Positions 16,947 to 26,526 of a DNA stretch of 64,000 bases are shown here, in pieces. Position numbers and translations under genes: made by a program. This DNA is from CAIWTU01 sp963815135 (lineage in GTDB: Bacteria; Desulfobacterota; Desulfuromonadia; Geobacterales; Geobacteraceae). Position 1 is the stretch's first letter. The number at the start of each line of letters is the position of its first letter. The stretch is from contig CAWFFO010000001.1 in assembly GCA_963815135.1 (NCBI GenBank), forward strand, positions 372,001 through 436,000, read 5' to 3'. The notes beneath the pieces are model-generated. The model did not search any database and was not told where the DNA came from. It worked only from the letters and a program-made list of their open reading frames with translations.

Positions 16947-18523
16947 TGGATTATTCCAAGTTCGGATTACCTGAATTCAAAGGGTGCAAAAAACGCGACT
17001 ATATAATGGCTTTGGTTTCCGGCGGACTGCTTGCGCTGTCCTTTCCCAAGCCGGAGTTTTCGTTTCTGGCCTGGTTTGCTTTTGTGCCGCTTCTGCTTGC
17101 AGTGGGTCGGAAAAGCGCGGGAAAAGCTTTCAAGCTCGGCTTCATATCAGGTCTTGCAGCATACGGCGGAATTCTGTACTGGATAAATATTGTCGTGACG
17201 GAGTACGGAAATCTTCCGTTTGTCGTCAGTTTCATCGTTTTCATGCTACTGGCCGGTTACCTGGCACTGTATATCGCCTTGTTAATGTTTCTTGTTAGAA
17301 AGGGAGAAGAGAAGGGAGTACCGCTGCTGCTTTCTTTCCCGGTATTATGGGTCGGATTGGAGTATCTTCGTTCTTTTCTGCTTACAGGATTTCCCTGGGC
17401 GAGCCTTGGCTATTCCCAGTATCGCGTTCTACCTTTAATCCAGGTTGCCGACATCACCGGAGTCTACGGTCTGAGTTTTCTTGTCGCCCTTGCAAACATT
17501 GCCGTTTATCAGGTAATAAAAAGCCTTGCCGGGAGGGAACGCCGGATTCATCCGGGAAGAAGTGTCGTCATTTTTCTGGCTCTTTTTACGGCGACAATGG
17601 TTTACGGAATCGAAAGGATGGACCTTCCTGAGACGGGTACACCCGTCAAGGTTTCCCTGATTCAGGGCAATATTGATCAGTCCGTCAAGTGGAATCCCGC
17701 TTTCCAGGAGAATACACTGGCAATTTATGAGAGGCTTACACATCAGGCGGGCTCATCCCGACCCGATCTTGTTGTCTGGCCCGAAAGCGCTGTTCCCTTC
17801 TTCTTTCAGGATAATGAGAAGGATGCGGCCGGGATCAAGAACCTTGCCACTGAACTCAACAGCTGGATGGTTGTGGGCAGCCCCGCTTATGATAATTTTG
17901 GCGGAAAGATCAAATACCGGAACAGTGCATACCTGATATCCCCGAGGGGCGAGGTCGCTGGGCGAAGCGACAAAATTCATCTTGTTCCTTTCGGCGAATA
18001 TGTTCCACTCGCGAACCTCTTGCCATTTGTACACAAGCTGGTTGTCGGAGTGGGTGATTTTTCTCCGGGGGAAGCGACCGCGCCGTTAACAATTGACAAG
18101 GGAAAAATCGGCGTGCTTGTTTGTTTTGAGGGTATTTTTCCTGAACTTTCGCGAAGTTATGTCAGAGAGGGTAGCCGTCTATTGGTTAATATCACTAACG
18201 ATGCCTGGTACGGACGATCATCCGCTCCCTATCAGCATCTTTCAATGACCGTATTCCGCGCCGTCGAAAACAGGGTCCCGCTGATACGCGCCGCAAATAC
18301 CGGTATATCTGCCATAATTGACAGCAATGGCCGCATCATCAGCCAGACTCAGCTGTTCAGAGAGGCTTTTTTGAACGGTACAGTTCGAATGGGAAGCGGA
18401 AACACCATATATGACCGTTTTGGTGACATCTTCGCACAGTGCTGCCTGGCATTGTCCCTGATCTTCACCTTGGCGGCTTTTTTCAGAAAAAAACAGACGA
18501 AAAGAGGAATTATTCATGTTTAG
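16946..18523 (+). CDS. lnt: Apolipoprotein N-acyltransferase
   Basis: Adds the third acyl chain to the N-terminal cysteine of lipoproteins at the inner membrane. 525 residues: membrane helices in the first 200, then a periplasmic nitrilase domain with the triad E280 (WPES), K343 (KIHLVPFGEY) and C393 (VCFEG). GTG start overlapping the upstream stop; the prfB start lies 8 bases before this stop. Confidence 0.94.
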   Translation: MDYSKFGLPEFKGCKKRDYIMALVSGGLLALSFPKPEFSFLAWFAFVPLLLAVGRKSAGKAFKLGFISGLAAYGGILYWINIVVTEYGNLPFVVSFIVFMLLAGYLALYIALLMFLVRKGEEKGVPLLLSFPVLWVGLEYLRSFLLTGFPWASLGYSQYRVLPLIQVADITGVYGLSFLVALANIAVYQVIKSLAGRERRIHPGRSVVIFLALFTATMVYGIERMDLPETGTPVKVSLIQGNIDQSVKWNPAFQENTLAIYERLTHQAGSSRPDLVVWPESAVPFFFQDNEKDAAGIKNLATELNSWMVVGSPAYDNFGGKIKYRNSAYLISPRGEVAGRSDKIHLVPFGEYVPLANLLPFVHKLVVGVGDFSPGEATAPLTIDKGKIGVLVCFEGIFPELSRSYVREGSRLLVNITNDAWYGRSSAPYQHLSMTVFRAVENRVPLIRAANTGISAIIDSNGRIISQTQLFREAFLNGTVRMGSGNTIYDRFGDIFAQCCLALSLIFTLAAFFRKKQTKRGIIHV

Positions 18524-19635
18524 AGAAGAAATATCAAAAATTGAGGGCCTTGAAGAGCGGATATCGAAGTTACGGGGGTCACTTTGACATAGATCGCAAA
18601 AGGGAGGATATCCAGGAACTGGAAGCTCGAATCGCAACACCCGGTTTCTGGGACAGGGGCGATGAGTCTCAGACGGTACTCAAGGAGAGAACCGTCATGG
18701 AAAAGACCCTTGAGGCATGGGATCGGCTGAATCGTCAGTTGGAGGATATTAAGATCCTTATCGAGTTGGGAAGCGAAGCTGAAGACGAAGTTACCCTCAA
18801 TGAAGTTAATGTTCTTAATGCTGAGCTGGAAAAAGGAGTGAGCCGTCTCGAATTCCAGAAAATGCTGTCCGGTCCCCATGACAGGAATAACTGCTTCGTT
18901 TCCATAAACTCCGGGGCTGGCGGGACGGAAGCACAGGACTGGGCTGAAATGCTTCTCAGGATGTATCTGAGGTATTGCGAGCGGAAGGGGTGGAAAACGG
19001 AGATCACCGACTACCAACAGGGTGACGAAGCGGGTATAAAGGGTGTCACTTTTACGGTAAACGGTGAATACAGTTGTGGTTACCTGAAGGCAGAAGCAGG
19101 AATTCATCGTCTGGTTCGCATTTCTCCATTCGATAGTAACGCCCGCAGGCACACTTCATTTGCATCTGTTTTCGTTTTCCCGGAGATAGAGGACGATATC
19201 GATGTAAAAATATCTGAAACTGACCTGCGCATCGACACTTACCGGTCCGGCGGTGCCGGCGGTCAGCACGTCAATGTAACCGATTCGGCGGTTCGTATAA
19301 CGCATATTCCGACAGGAATAGTGGTAGCCTGCCAGAATGAACGCAGCCAGCATATGAACAAGGCTACGGCGATGAAAGTATTGCGGTCAAAGCTTTATGA
19401 GCGTGAACTTGAGGAAAGGGCTGCCAAGGCCGCAGAACTTGGCGGTGAAAAGAAAGAGATTGGCTGGGGAAGCCAGATTCGTTCCTATGTGCTTCATCCT
19501 TACAGGATGGTCAAGGATCTCCGTACCGGTGTCGAAAGCGGGAATCCGGACGCCGTTCTCGACGGGGATCTGGAAGATTTCATTGTTGCTTTTCTGATGG
19601 GAGTACGCAGGGAAGACAGGGAGACAAACGAGTAA
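18516..19635 (+). CDS. prfB: Peptide chain release factor 2, programmed +1 frameshift
   Basis: Terminates translation at UGA and UAA. The ATG at 18516 opens a 23-codon frame that stops at TGA 18585-18587; translation continues one base on as GAC ATA GAT to the stop at 19633-19635, about 372 residues. The SPF recognition tripeptide lies in ISPFDSNARRH and GGQ is at nt 19258-19266. The frameshift is autoregulatory: low RF2 lets the ribosome slip. The gene overlaps the lnt end by 8 bases and the next start by one. Confidence 0.96.
18574..18588 (+). promoter_or_regulatory. prfB programmed frameshift site
   Basis: GGGGG (18574-18578) acts as an internal Shine-Dalgarno three bases before the slippery CTT (18582-18584), followed by TGA and C. 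This is the canonical RF2 recoding signal, with the classical spacing. Confidence 0.95.
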
Positions 19636-20393
19636 TGTTCTTAAGAGTTTCTGTAATTGCGACTTTTTTTATAATAATCGTAACCGTAACCGCTTGTGCA
19701 GGACCAGTCGGCCCGGTTTCGAGAATTGGCTATTCAATACAGGTGGGCGCCTTTTCCGAGGTCCATAACGCAGAACGGCTTACCTCCAAACTCCAGGGCA
19801 AGGGGATTGAAGCATTTTATTTCAAGAAGGACAACGGTTTGTATGCCGTCAGGTTCGGTGATTTTCCTCAACGTCACGAAGCATTGAATTCGGCTAAAAA
19901 ACTGGTTTCCGAGCGTGTTATCACTTCTTTCTTTATCGCGGAACCGCAGAAGGTGAAATTGGAGCTTGAGACTCGTCATCCGCAAAAAAAGGAACCTGTC
20001 GCAAGTACCGGGCAAAAAGATGATATGGGATATATAGCAGCGAGAACCGCGGAAAGATTTGTGGGAATCCCCTATCGCTGGGGTGGCAACACTGTTGTTG
20101 ACGGAATGGACTGCAGCGGTTTCGCAAGAGCGGTATACAACCTTTGCGGTGTAAATATTCCCCGAACAGCCATTGAGCAGTTCAGGGTCGGGCAGAAAAT
20201 CGACAGGAATGAACTGCAGGACGGCGACCTGGTTTTCTTCGGTAATTCAGATGATCAAATTACCCACGTCGGTATTTATGTGGGTAACAACCGTTTTGTT
20301 CATGCGCCGAAACGAGGGGAAGATATCAAGATTTCTATCTTGAATGATAACGGTTTCGGCAAGAGTTTCATGGGCGGAAGAAGATATTTCTGA
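19635..20393 (+). CDS. SPOR-NlpC/P60 lipoprotein, peptidoglycan hydrolase
   Basis: 252 residues. Lipobox VTAC puts the lipidated cysteine near residue 21. A SPOR domain (about 33-100, binding denuded glycan strands) is joined to an NlpC/P60 domain with Cys160 (DCSGF), His211 (THVGIY) and His223 (VHAP). Predicted cell-wall endopeptidase in the periplasm, possibly septal because SPOR domains target division sites. Its ATG overlaps the prfB stop by one base. Confidence 0.87.
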   Translation: MFLRVSVIATFFIIIVTVTACAGPVGPVSRIGYSIQVGAFSEVHNAERLTSKLQGKGIEAFYFKKDNGLYAVRFGDFPQRHEALNSAKKLVSERVITSFFIAEPQKVKLELETRHPQKKEPVASTGQKDDMGYIAARTAERFVGIPYRWGGNTVVDGMDCSGFARAVYNLCGVNIPRTAIEQFRVGQKIDRNELQDGDLVFFGNSDDQITHVGIYVGNNRFVHAPKRGEDIKISILNDNGFGKSFMGGRRYF

Positions 20394-20495
20394 TGCTGGG
20401 TTCATATCCGAAAATAATTCATCACGCGTGTTGATTTGATTTGCAAGCATTCAGTCTTGGTTAATACATTTACATATTAAATAATGAGGTTTTAG

Positions 20496-21737
20496 ATGGC
20501 ATTTATCAAACCGTTCAAAGCGTTGAGACCCCGGAAAGATGTCGCCGACAAGGTCGCGGCGCTACCATATGATGTTATGAATGTTACAGAAGCCAGGGAA
20601 ATGACCTATGGAAACCCGAATTCTTTTCTGCATATTTCTCGTCCTGAAATTGAGTTCCCGCCGGATACGGATTTTTACTCGGATGCGGTATACGAGAAGG
20701 GAAGGGAAAATCTGGACAGGTTCTGCCGTGAAGGCATAATGATACATGATCCTGAAGAGTACTATTATGTATACAGGCAGAAGATGGGTTCGATAATTCA
20801 AACCGGCCTTGTCGCCTGTGCCGGAGTGGACGATTACCAGAGTGGAATTATAAAAAAACATGAACTTACCCGCCCTGATAAGGAAGATGACAGGGTGAGA
20901 CACATCGATTACCTTGACGCGAATGATGAGCCGGTCTTTTATACCTATAAAAGCGTTCCGGCCATAAACGAGATTATCGCAGTGGTAACTGCCGCCGAAC
21001 CGGAATATGACTTCACGACAGATGACAAAGTGACACACACAGTCTGGATTATCAAGGATAAGGATAAAATAGAAAGGATTACTTCTCTTTTTGCATCCAT
21101 TCCATCCCTTTACGTTGCAGACGGACATCACAGAAGCGCTGCTGCGAGCAGGGTGCGAGAGATAAGAAAGTCTGCGGACCCGAACCATACCGGCAGGGAG
21201 GAATATAACTATTTCCTTACTGTTATCTTTCCCGACAACGAACTGAATATCATGCCTTACAATCGGGTTGTCAGGGACCTAAACGGTCTTACGATTGCCG
21301 GTTTCATGACCAAGGTGAACGAAAAATTCACGGTTGTCCCGGTTGGTTCTTCGTATTCACCTTCCAGGCAGCATCATGCAGGCTTATACCTGGACGGGAA
21401 ATGGTATCAACTTACCCCTAAGCAGGGCTCGTTTGATGAAAATGATACGGTTTCAAGGTTGGATGTTTCAATTCTCCAGGACAATCTGTTGAGCCCGGTT
21501 CTTGGCATCCGTAATCCCCGGACAGACCAGAGAATTCAATTTGTAGGCGGAATTCGTGGAGTCGAGGAACTTGAAAGACTTGTCGACAGCGGAAAATACA
21601 AAGTTGCTTTTTCCCTGTACCGGACTTCCATAAAAGAGTTAATGGAATTGGCCGATTCAGGGAAGATTATGCCTCCGAAATCCACCTGGTTCGAACCGAA
21701 ACTTCGGAGTGGGTTATTTGTTCATGCACTGAAATGA
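20496..21737 (+). CDS. DUF1015 family protein
   Basis: 413 residues, full length for this family. Begins IKPFKALRPRKDVADKVAALPYDV and contains the conserved YVADGHHRSAAA motif. Family function is not established. No membrane segments. In other genomes these genes often lie near serine-biosynthesis genes, which are not seen here. Confidence 0.85.
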   Translation: MAFIKPFKALRPRKDVADKVAALPYDVMNVTEAREMTYGNPNSFLHISRPEIEFPPDTDFYSDAVYEKGRENLDRFCREGIMIHDPEEYYYVYRQKMGSIIQTGLVACAGVDDYQSGIIKKHELTRPDKEDDRVRHIDYLDANDEPVFYTYKSVPAINEIIAVVTAAEPEYDFTTDDKVTHTVWIIKDKDKIERITSLFASIPSLYVADGHHRSAAASRVREIRKSADPNHTGREEYNYFLTVIFPDNELNIMPYNRVVRDLNGLTIAGFMTKVNEKFTVVPVGSSYSPSRQHHAGLYLDGKWYQLTPKQGSFDENDTVSRLDVSILQDNLLSPVLGIRNPRTDQRIQFVGGIRGVEELERLVDSGKYKVAFSLYRTSIKELMELADSGKIMPPKSTWFEPKLRSGLFVHALK

Positions 21738-21803
21738 TATAGAGCCAGGAATATGATTTGCCGGCATGCTTAATTATAGGCAGTATTTGTGTGAGGAGGG
21801 GAA

Positions 21804-22799
21804 ATGAAAGCTTTGCTTCTGGCGGTTTTCGTCCTGATGTTTACAGCCTTGCAGGCAACGGCGTCCAACAGGACAGCGACCTGTTTCCTCGACGGAGCGA
21901 AAATAGAGTATGAATCAGTTTACACAAATGGTTGTCTTGAGCTGAGTCTTCCCGGTGGCTTCATAAAAGATTCATTACGCATCAAACCGGTGGGGGATAC
22001 CACCATTCAGCGTGTGGAAATCCGGCGCGTCGGAACGGACCGTATGAAAGAAAATGAGATCGCGATCCTTACTGAACAGAAAGTCCTGCTTGCCGATAAA
22101 ATCAAGGCCCTCGATGCCAGGGAACGGATTTTTACTGCTGCGGCCAAATCGCAGAGCGGGCGTGCTCTGCGGAGAACCAAAACCAACCCTGATCCTTTGA
22201 CAGAGGTCCGAAAGGGTACGGCGTTCGCAGTATCGCAACTGGAATCGGTTTTTGCCAGGAAGCGTGAATACGAAAAAGATCTGGCGGATCTCAATACGAA
22301 GTTGTCCACACTACGCACAGTGAAAGACACTGAGCACGAGGTCTGCTACATATGGTTTTCAAAAAAAAGTGGCCGTACTCGCATTTCGTATCTCAATTCC
22401 GATATAAACTGGAAGCCTATATATGATTTCCGACTCGATGGCAAAGGCCAGGTTCGCATGGTGATGCGGGCCTTGTTTAATACATGGGAAAAAGATTCAA
22501 CTTTTTTTGTCATTGATGGAAAAATCTCCGATGCAAGTTATGATTCTATTATTCCGACATATGTTGCGAAACAGTACGACAAGGTGGAGGAATATATATT
22601 TCCGATTGAAAACCAGGTGCTTTCCCAGGTTCCGGTCAATTCTCTCTCTTTTTCCTTCATTAACGGCTCCGGCCGGAAGTTTTCTCCCGGCGACGCCTCC
22701 TGTTATCTCCAAGGCGAGTATATAGGCGGATTTTCATTCAGGGGAGCCGCACCCAAAGAATCAGTCACATTAGCTGCAGGAAAACTTTCGGTGCGCTGA
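21804..22799 (+). CDS. Secreted protein of unknown function, DUF4139-like
   Basis: 331 residues with a signal peptide of about 20 residues (cleavage near ATA-SNRT), an alpha-helical coiled region (about 80-180) and a beta-rich C-terminal part with ISYLNSDINWKPIYDFRL, reminiscent of DUF4139 mucoidy-inhibitor-type proteins. Shorter than most of that group. Ribosome-binding site GAGGAGGGGA. Probably periplasmic. Function unknown. Confidence 0.6.
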   Translation: MKALLLAVFVLMFTALQATASNRTATCFLDGAKIEYESVYTNGCLELSLPGGFIKDSLRIKPVGDTTIQRVEIRRVGTDRMKENEIAILTEQKVLLADKIKALDARERIFTAAAKSQSGRALRRTKTNPDPLTEVRKGTAFAVSQLESVFARKREYEKDLADLNTKLSTLRTVKDTEHEVCYIWFSKKSGRTRISYLNSDINWKPIYDFRLDGKGQVRMVMRALFNTWEKDSTFFVIDGKISDASYDSIIPTYVAKQYDKVEEYIFPIENQVLSQVPVNSLSFSFINGSGRKFSPGDASCYLQGEYIGGFSFRGAAPKESVTLAAGKLSVR

Positions 22800-23041
22800 C
22801 ACGTTATCGAATGTCCATTGTGCCAGGTTTTTAATTACAAAATTGAGATCCTGGAGCAAAAAATCATAAAAGCAATTCACCGAATTACCGCTCTGTTTCC
22901 ATGTCACCTGCCGTTTCCGGTCAAGTCTTGAACAACATGCAATTACGGCCTTTTTGCTTGCTTAAATAAGTGAAATGGGGTAATTTGGCTGCTTGTCATA
23001 TTGGTCCGGCTGTGGCCGGTTTGAAAGGAAGGTTTAACGTA

Positions 23042-24520
23042 TTGGAAGAGATAAGCGAACTTTTATTGCAGAGAAGGAAGAAGGTTGATGCCCTCTGGGA
23101 AGAAGGAATAAATCCTTATCCTAACGATTTCAAACCGTCACATACATCGGCTGATGTATTCAAGGCATATGGAGTAGTTCAGGTTCTGCCGGAAAATCCG
23201 GAAAAATTCATTGTCGCTGGGCGGATCATTGCCCGAAGGTCATTCGGAAAAGCTGCCTTTATCCAGCTGCAGGACCGTGAAGGAAGGCTGCAGCTATATA
23301 TTAAGAAAGATTCGGTTGGTGAAGAAGCATTCGCTGTTTTTGAAACGTTTGATATCGGGGATATTATCGGCGCGGAAGGCTTCCCTTTCAGAACTAAAAC
23401 CGGGGAACTGTCTCTTCATGTCGAGAAAATCCGCCTTCTGACCAAGTCTTTGCTGCCTTTGCCGGAAAAATTCCACGGACTTACCGATGTGGAAACCCGA
23501 TATCGGCAGCGCTATGTGGATCTTATAGTAAATCCTGAGGTGCAAGGATGTTTTCCTCAAGCGAGCACGCATCATCAACCATATCCGCGAATTCATGATG
23601 GAGCACTCTTTTCTGGAAGTGGAAACGCCGATGATGCAGCCGATCCCCGGCGGGGCAACTGCACGTCCTTTTGTTACCCATCACAATGCTCTGGACATGC
23701 AGCTTTTCCTGCGGATTGCACCGGAGCTCTATCTGAAAAGACTTGTTGTCGGCGGATTCGAAAGGGTATTCGAGATCAACAGAAACTTCCGAAACGAGGG
23801 GATCTCAGTCCGGCATAACCCTGAATTCACCATGATGGAGTTCTACCAGGCATATGCCACATATGAGGACCTGATGGATTTCACCGAGGAACTTCTCTGT
23901 CATGTCGCCGACAAATTGTTCGGTACTGCTTGATTTCACTTACCAGGGAGAGGAGATCAGTTTCCAGCGCCCCTGGAAACGCCTGACGGTGAAGGAGGCG
24001 ATTCTCGAGTACGGCGATATAGATGCCCGCTCTCTGGCGGACCGCGACCTGGCATATGCCTATGCCGAGAAAATCGGTCTGGATCTCCCTGAGGATATCG
24101 GCTATGGCAAGCTGATCATCGAGATTTTCGAAGAAGTGGCCGAAGACCAGACTGATACAGCCGACTTTCATCACCGCCTATCCCACGGAGGTTTCGCCCT
24201 TTCCCGAAAAAATGATCAAGATCCGGAGGTAGTCGACCGGTTTGAGTTCTTACTGCGCTGGGCGGGAGATTGGCCAACGCATTTTCCGAGCTGAACGACC
24301 CCGTGGACCAGAAGGAACGTTTCCTCCGCAGGTCGCGGCGAAAGACAAGGGCGACGAAGAGGCCCATTACATGGATGAGGATTATATCCGCGCACTGGAA
24401 TACGGAATGCCCCCGACAGCAGGCGAGGGGATCGGCATCGACCGTCTGGTCATGCTTCTGACCGATTCCCCATCGATCAGGGACGTCATTCTGTTCCCGC
24501 AACTGCGTAAGGAAAAATAG
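23042..24520 (+). pseudogene. lysS: Lysyl-tRNA synthetase, broken by several frameshifts
   Basis: Class II lysyl-tRNA synthetase, complete from MEEISELLLQRRKKVDALW (TTG start after AAAGGAAGG) to FPQLRKEK. The OB-fold, motif 2 (FEINRNFRNEGIS.RHNPEFTMMEFY) and motif 3 (GEGIGIDRLVM) are all present but in different frames. Joins are needed near 23548, 23930, 24151, 24204, 24250, 24285 and 24325. Because the gene is essential and its neighbours suffer in the same way, poor sequence is likelier than a true pseudogene, unless a second copy exists. Confidence 0.85.
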
Positions 24521-24528
24521 CAAGATAT

Positions 24529-25804
24529 ATGCCCTACGAACTGTTTATCGGTTTGCGCTACCTGAAAGCTAAGCGCAAAATCGACCTTCATCTCAATTAT
24601 TACCCTGATTTCAACTGCCGGGGTCGCGCTCGGTGTGATGGCGCTGATTATCGTTCTGGCGGTGATGACCGGTTTTGAAGAGGATCTGAAGGACAAGATT
24701 CTCGGCACGAATGCGCATATAGTGGTCTTGAAATCAATGGCGGAGAAATCGCCGATTACGATAGCCTGATGGAAAAGCTGAAAGACTATGCCGGGTGTGG
24801 TTGCCGCGACACCGTTCATCTACAGCCAGGTCATGATCTCCACCGGGAAGAATGTATCCGGTGTAGTTTTGCGGGGTATTGACACGAAAACCGACCCCCA
24901 GGTCACAAACCTATACAAGTCCATGGTACGAAGGGAAGCTCGCTAATCTGGACATGCCAGGCTGCTGTCTCAGGGGAGCGGGAGCAGATACTTCCCGGAG
25001 TCATAATAGGCAAGGAACTGGCAAAAAATCTCAACCTGTACATGGGTGATACCGTAAACGTGATTTCTCCCCTGGGCAACATAACTCCCTTGGGAATGAT
25101 TCCCAAATTCAAGCATTTCCGCGTTGTAGGTATTTTCAATACCGGCATGTACGAATATGATTCGACCCTGGCATATGTGATCTCTCGGCGAGGCGCAGTC
25201 ATTTCTCGGCATGGGCGACACGGTGACGGGCATTCAACTCAAAGTCAAGGATGTCTACAAGACCGGGGAAATGACGCGTGGGATCAACCGGGAACTCGGC
25301 TTCCCTATTATGCCCGGGACTGGATGCAGATGAACAAGAACATTCTCTTTCGCCCTGAAGACGGAGAAAATGGTCATGTTCATCATCCTGACCCTGATCG
25401 TGCTGGTTGCTGCATTCGGTATCGCCTCAACCCTATTCATGGTAGTGATGGAAAAGAACAAGGATATTGCGATCCTGAAGTCCATGGGGGCTACCGGCAG
25501 AAGCATCATGAGGATTTTCGTCCTGGAGGGGCTGATGATCGGTGTTTCCGGCACTGTAATGGGAGTTTCGGTGGGCTGCGGTGGCGCTGAATCTGGAGTC
25601 GATAGTCGCTTTCATCCAGAATGTGACCGGTTTGATCTTTTCAGCAAGGATGTCTATTACTTAGACCATTTTCCCTCTCAGGTGGTGCCGTCCGATGTCC
25701 TGCTCATTTCGGTTACGGCGGTTCTGATATCATTCATCGCGACTTTATACCCGTCCTGGCAGGCTTCCCGGTTGTCTCCCGCGGAGGCGCTCCGCTATGA
25801 GTAA
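24529..25804 (+). pseudogene. lolC: Lipoprotein-releasing permease LolC/LolE, multiple frameshifts
   Basis: Inner-membrane FtsX-type subunit of the LolCDE complex, which hands lipoproteins to LolA. It starts MPYELFIGLRYLKAKRK and ends SPAEALRYE, both typical, with four membrane segments. The frame changes many times: near 24578 (an extra A in an A run), 24734, 24794, about 24930-24990, 25190, 25315, 25360 and 25590. Each piece matches the family. The stop overlaps the lolD start by 8 bases. Same interpretation as lysS: likely sequence errors. Confidence 0.82.
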
Positions 25805-26458
25805 TTTGTTCCAAGTAACAGATATATACAAGTCCTACGGACAGGGAACCAGCGGGTTGAAGTGCTTAACGGTATCTCGTTGGAAATCGAGGAGAAGGAT
25901 ACAATTGCTCTTGTCGGCGCGTCGGGAGCTGGAAAGAGCACACTGCTGCATATACTGGGAGCCTTGGACAGGCCCACGTGCGGCAAAATACTGTTCAAGG
26001 GCGAGGATATATTTCGCGCAGTGATGCGGTGCTTGCGTCATTCAGGAACCGTTCTATCGGCTTTGTTTTTCAGTTCCATCATCTCCTGGCGGAATTTTCC
26101 GCATTGGAAAATGCCATGATGCCCGCCCTGATTGCAGGAATGAAGAGGGAAGAGGCAGCGCTGGCCGCTGAACTTCTTGAGGAAGTGGGCCTTTCCCATC
26201 GCCTGACTCACAGGCCGGGAGAACTTTCCGGTGGTGAGCAGCAGCGTGTCGCCATTGCCCGGGCGCTGGTGTTGTCGCCGCGGCTTCTCCTTGCCGATGA
26301 GCCGACCGGTAATCTGGATATGAAAACTAGCGAAGGAGTACAGTCTTCTTGCCGAAATTCACGGGAAAAAGGGGATTACCCTTATGATAGTAACTCACAA
26401 CGAAAATCTTGCCGCCAGAATGAAGAAGACCATAAGACTGGTAGATGGCTGTATTTGA
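25797..26458 (+). pseudogene. lolD: Lipoprotein-releasing ATPase LolD, frameshifted
   Basis: ABC ATPase that drives LolCDE. Walker A GASGAGKSTLLH, signature LSGGEQQRVAIARAL and Walker B LLLADEPTGNLD are visible in order, followed by VTHNENLA and an ending near RLVDGCI. The pieces lie in different frames, with shifts near 25857, 26010 and 26330-26390. Length after correction about 220 residues, normal. Confidence 0.83.
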
Positions 26459-26526
26459 CGGCATTTAATGTATATCGCGGACATATTTCTCTTGTTACGG
26501 TATTACTTTAATTATTTGGAGGGAGC

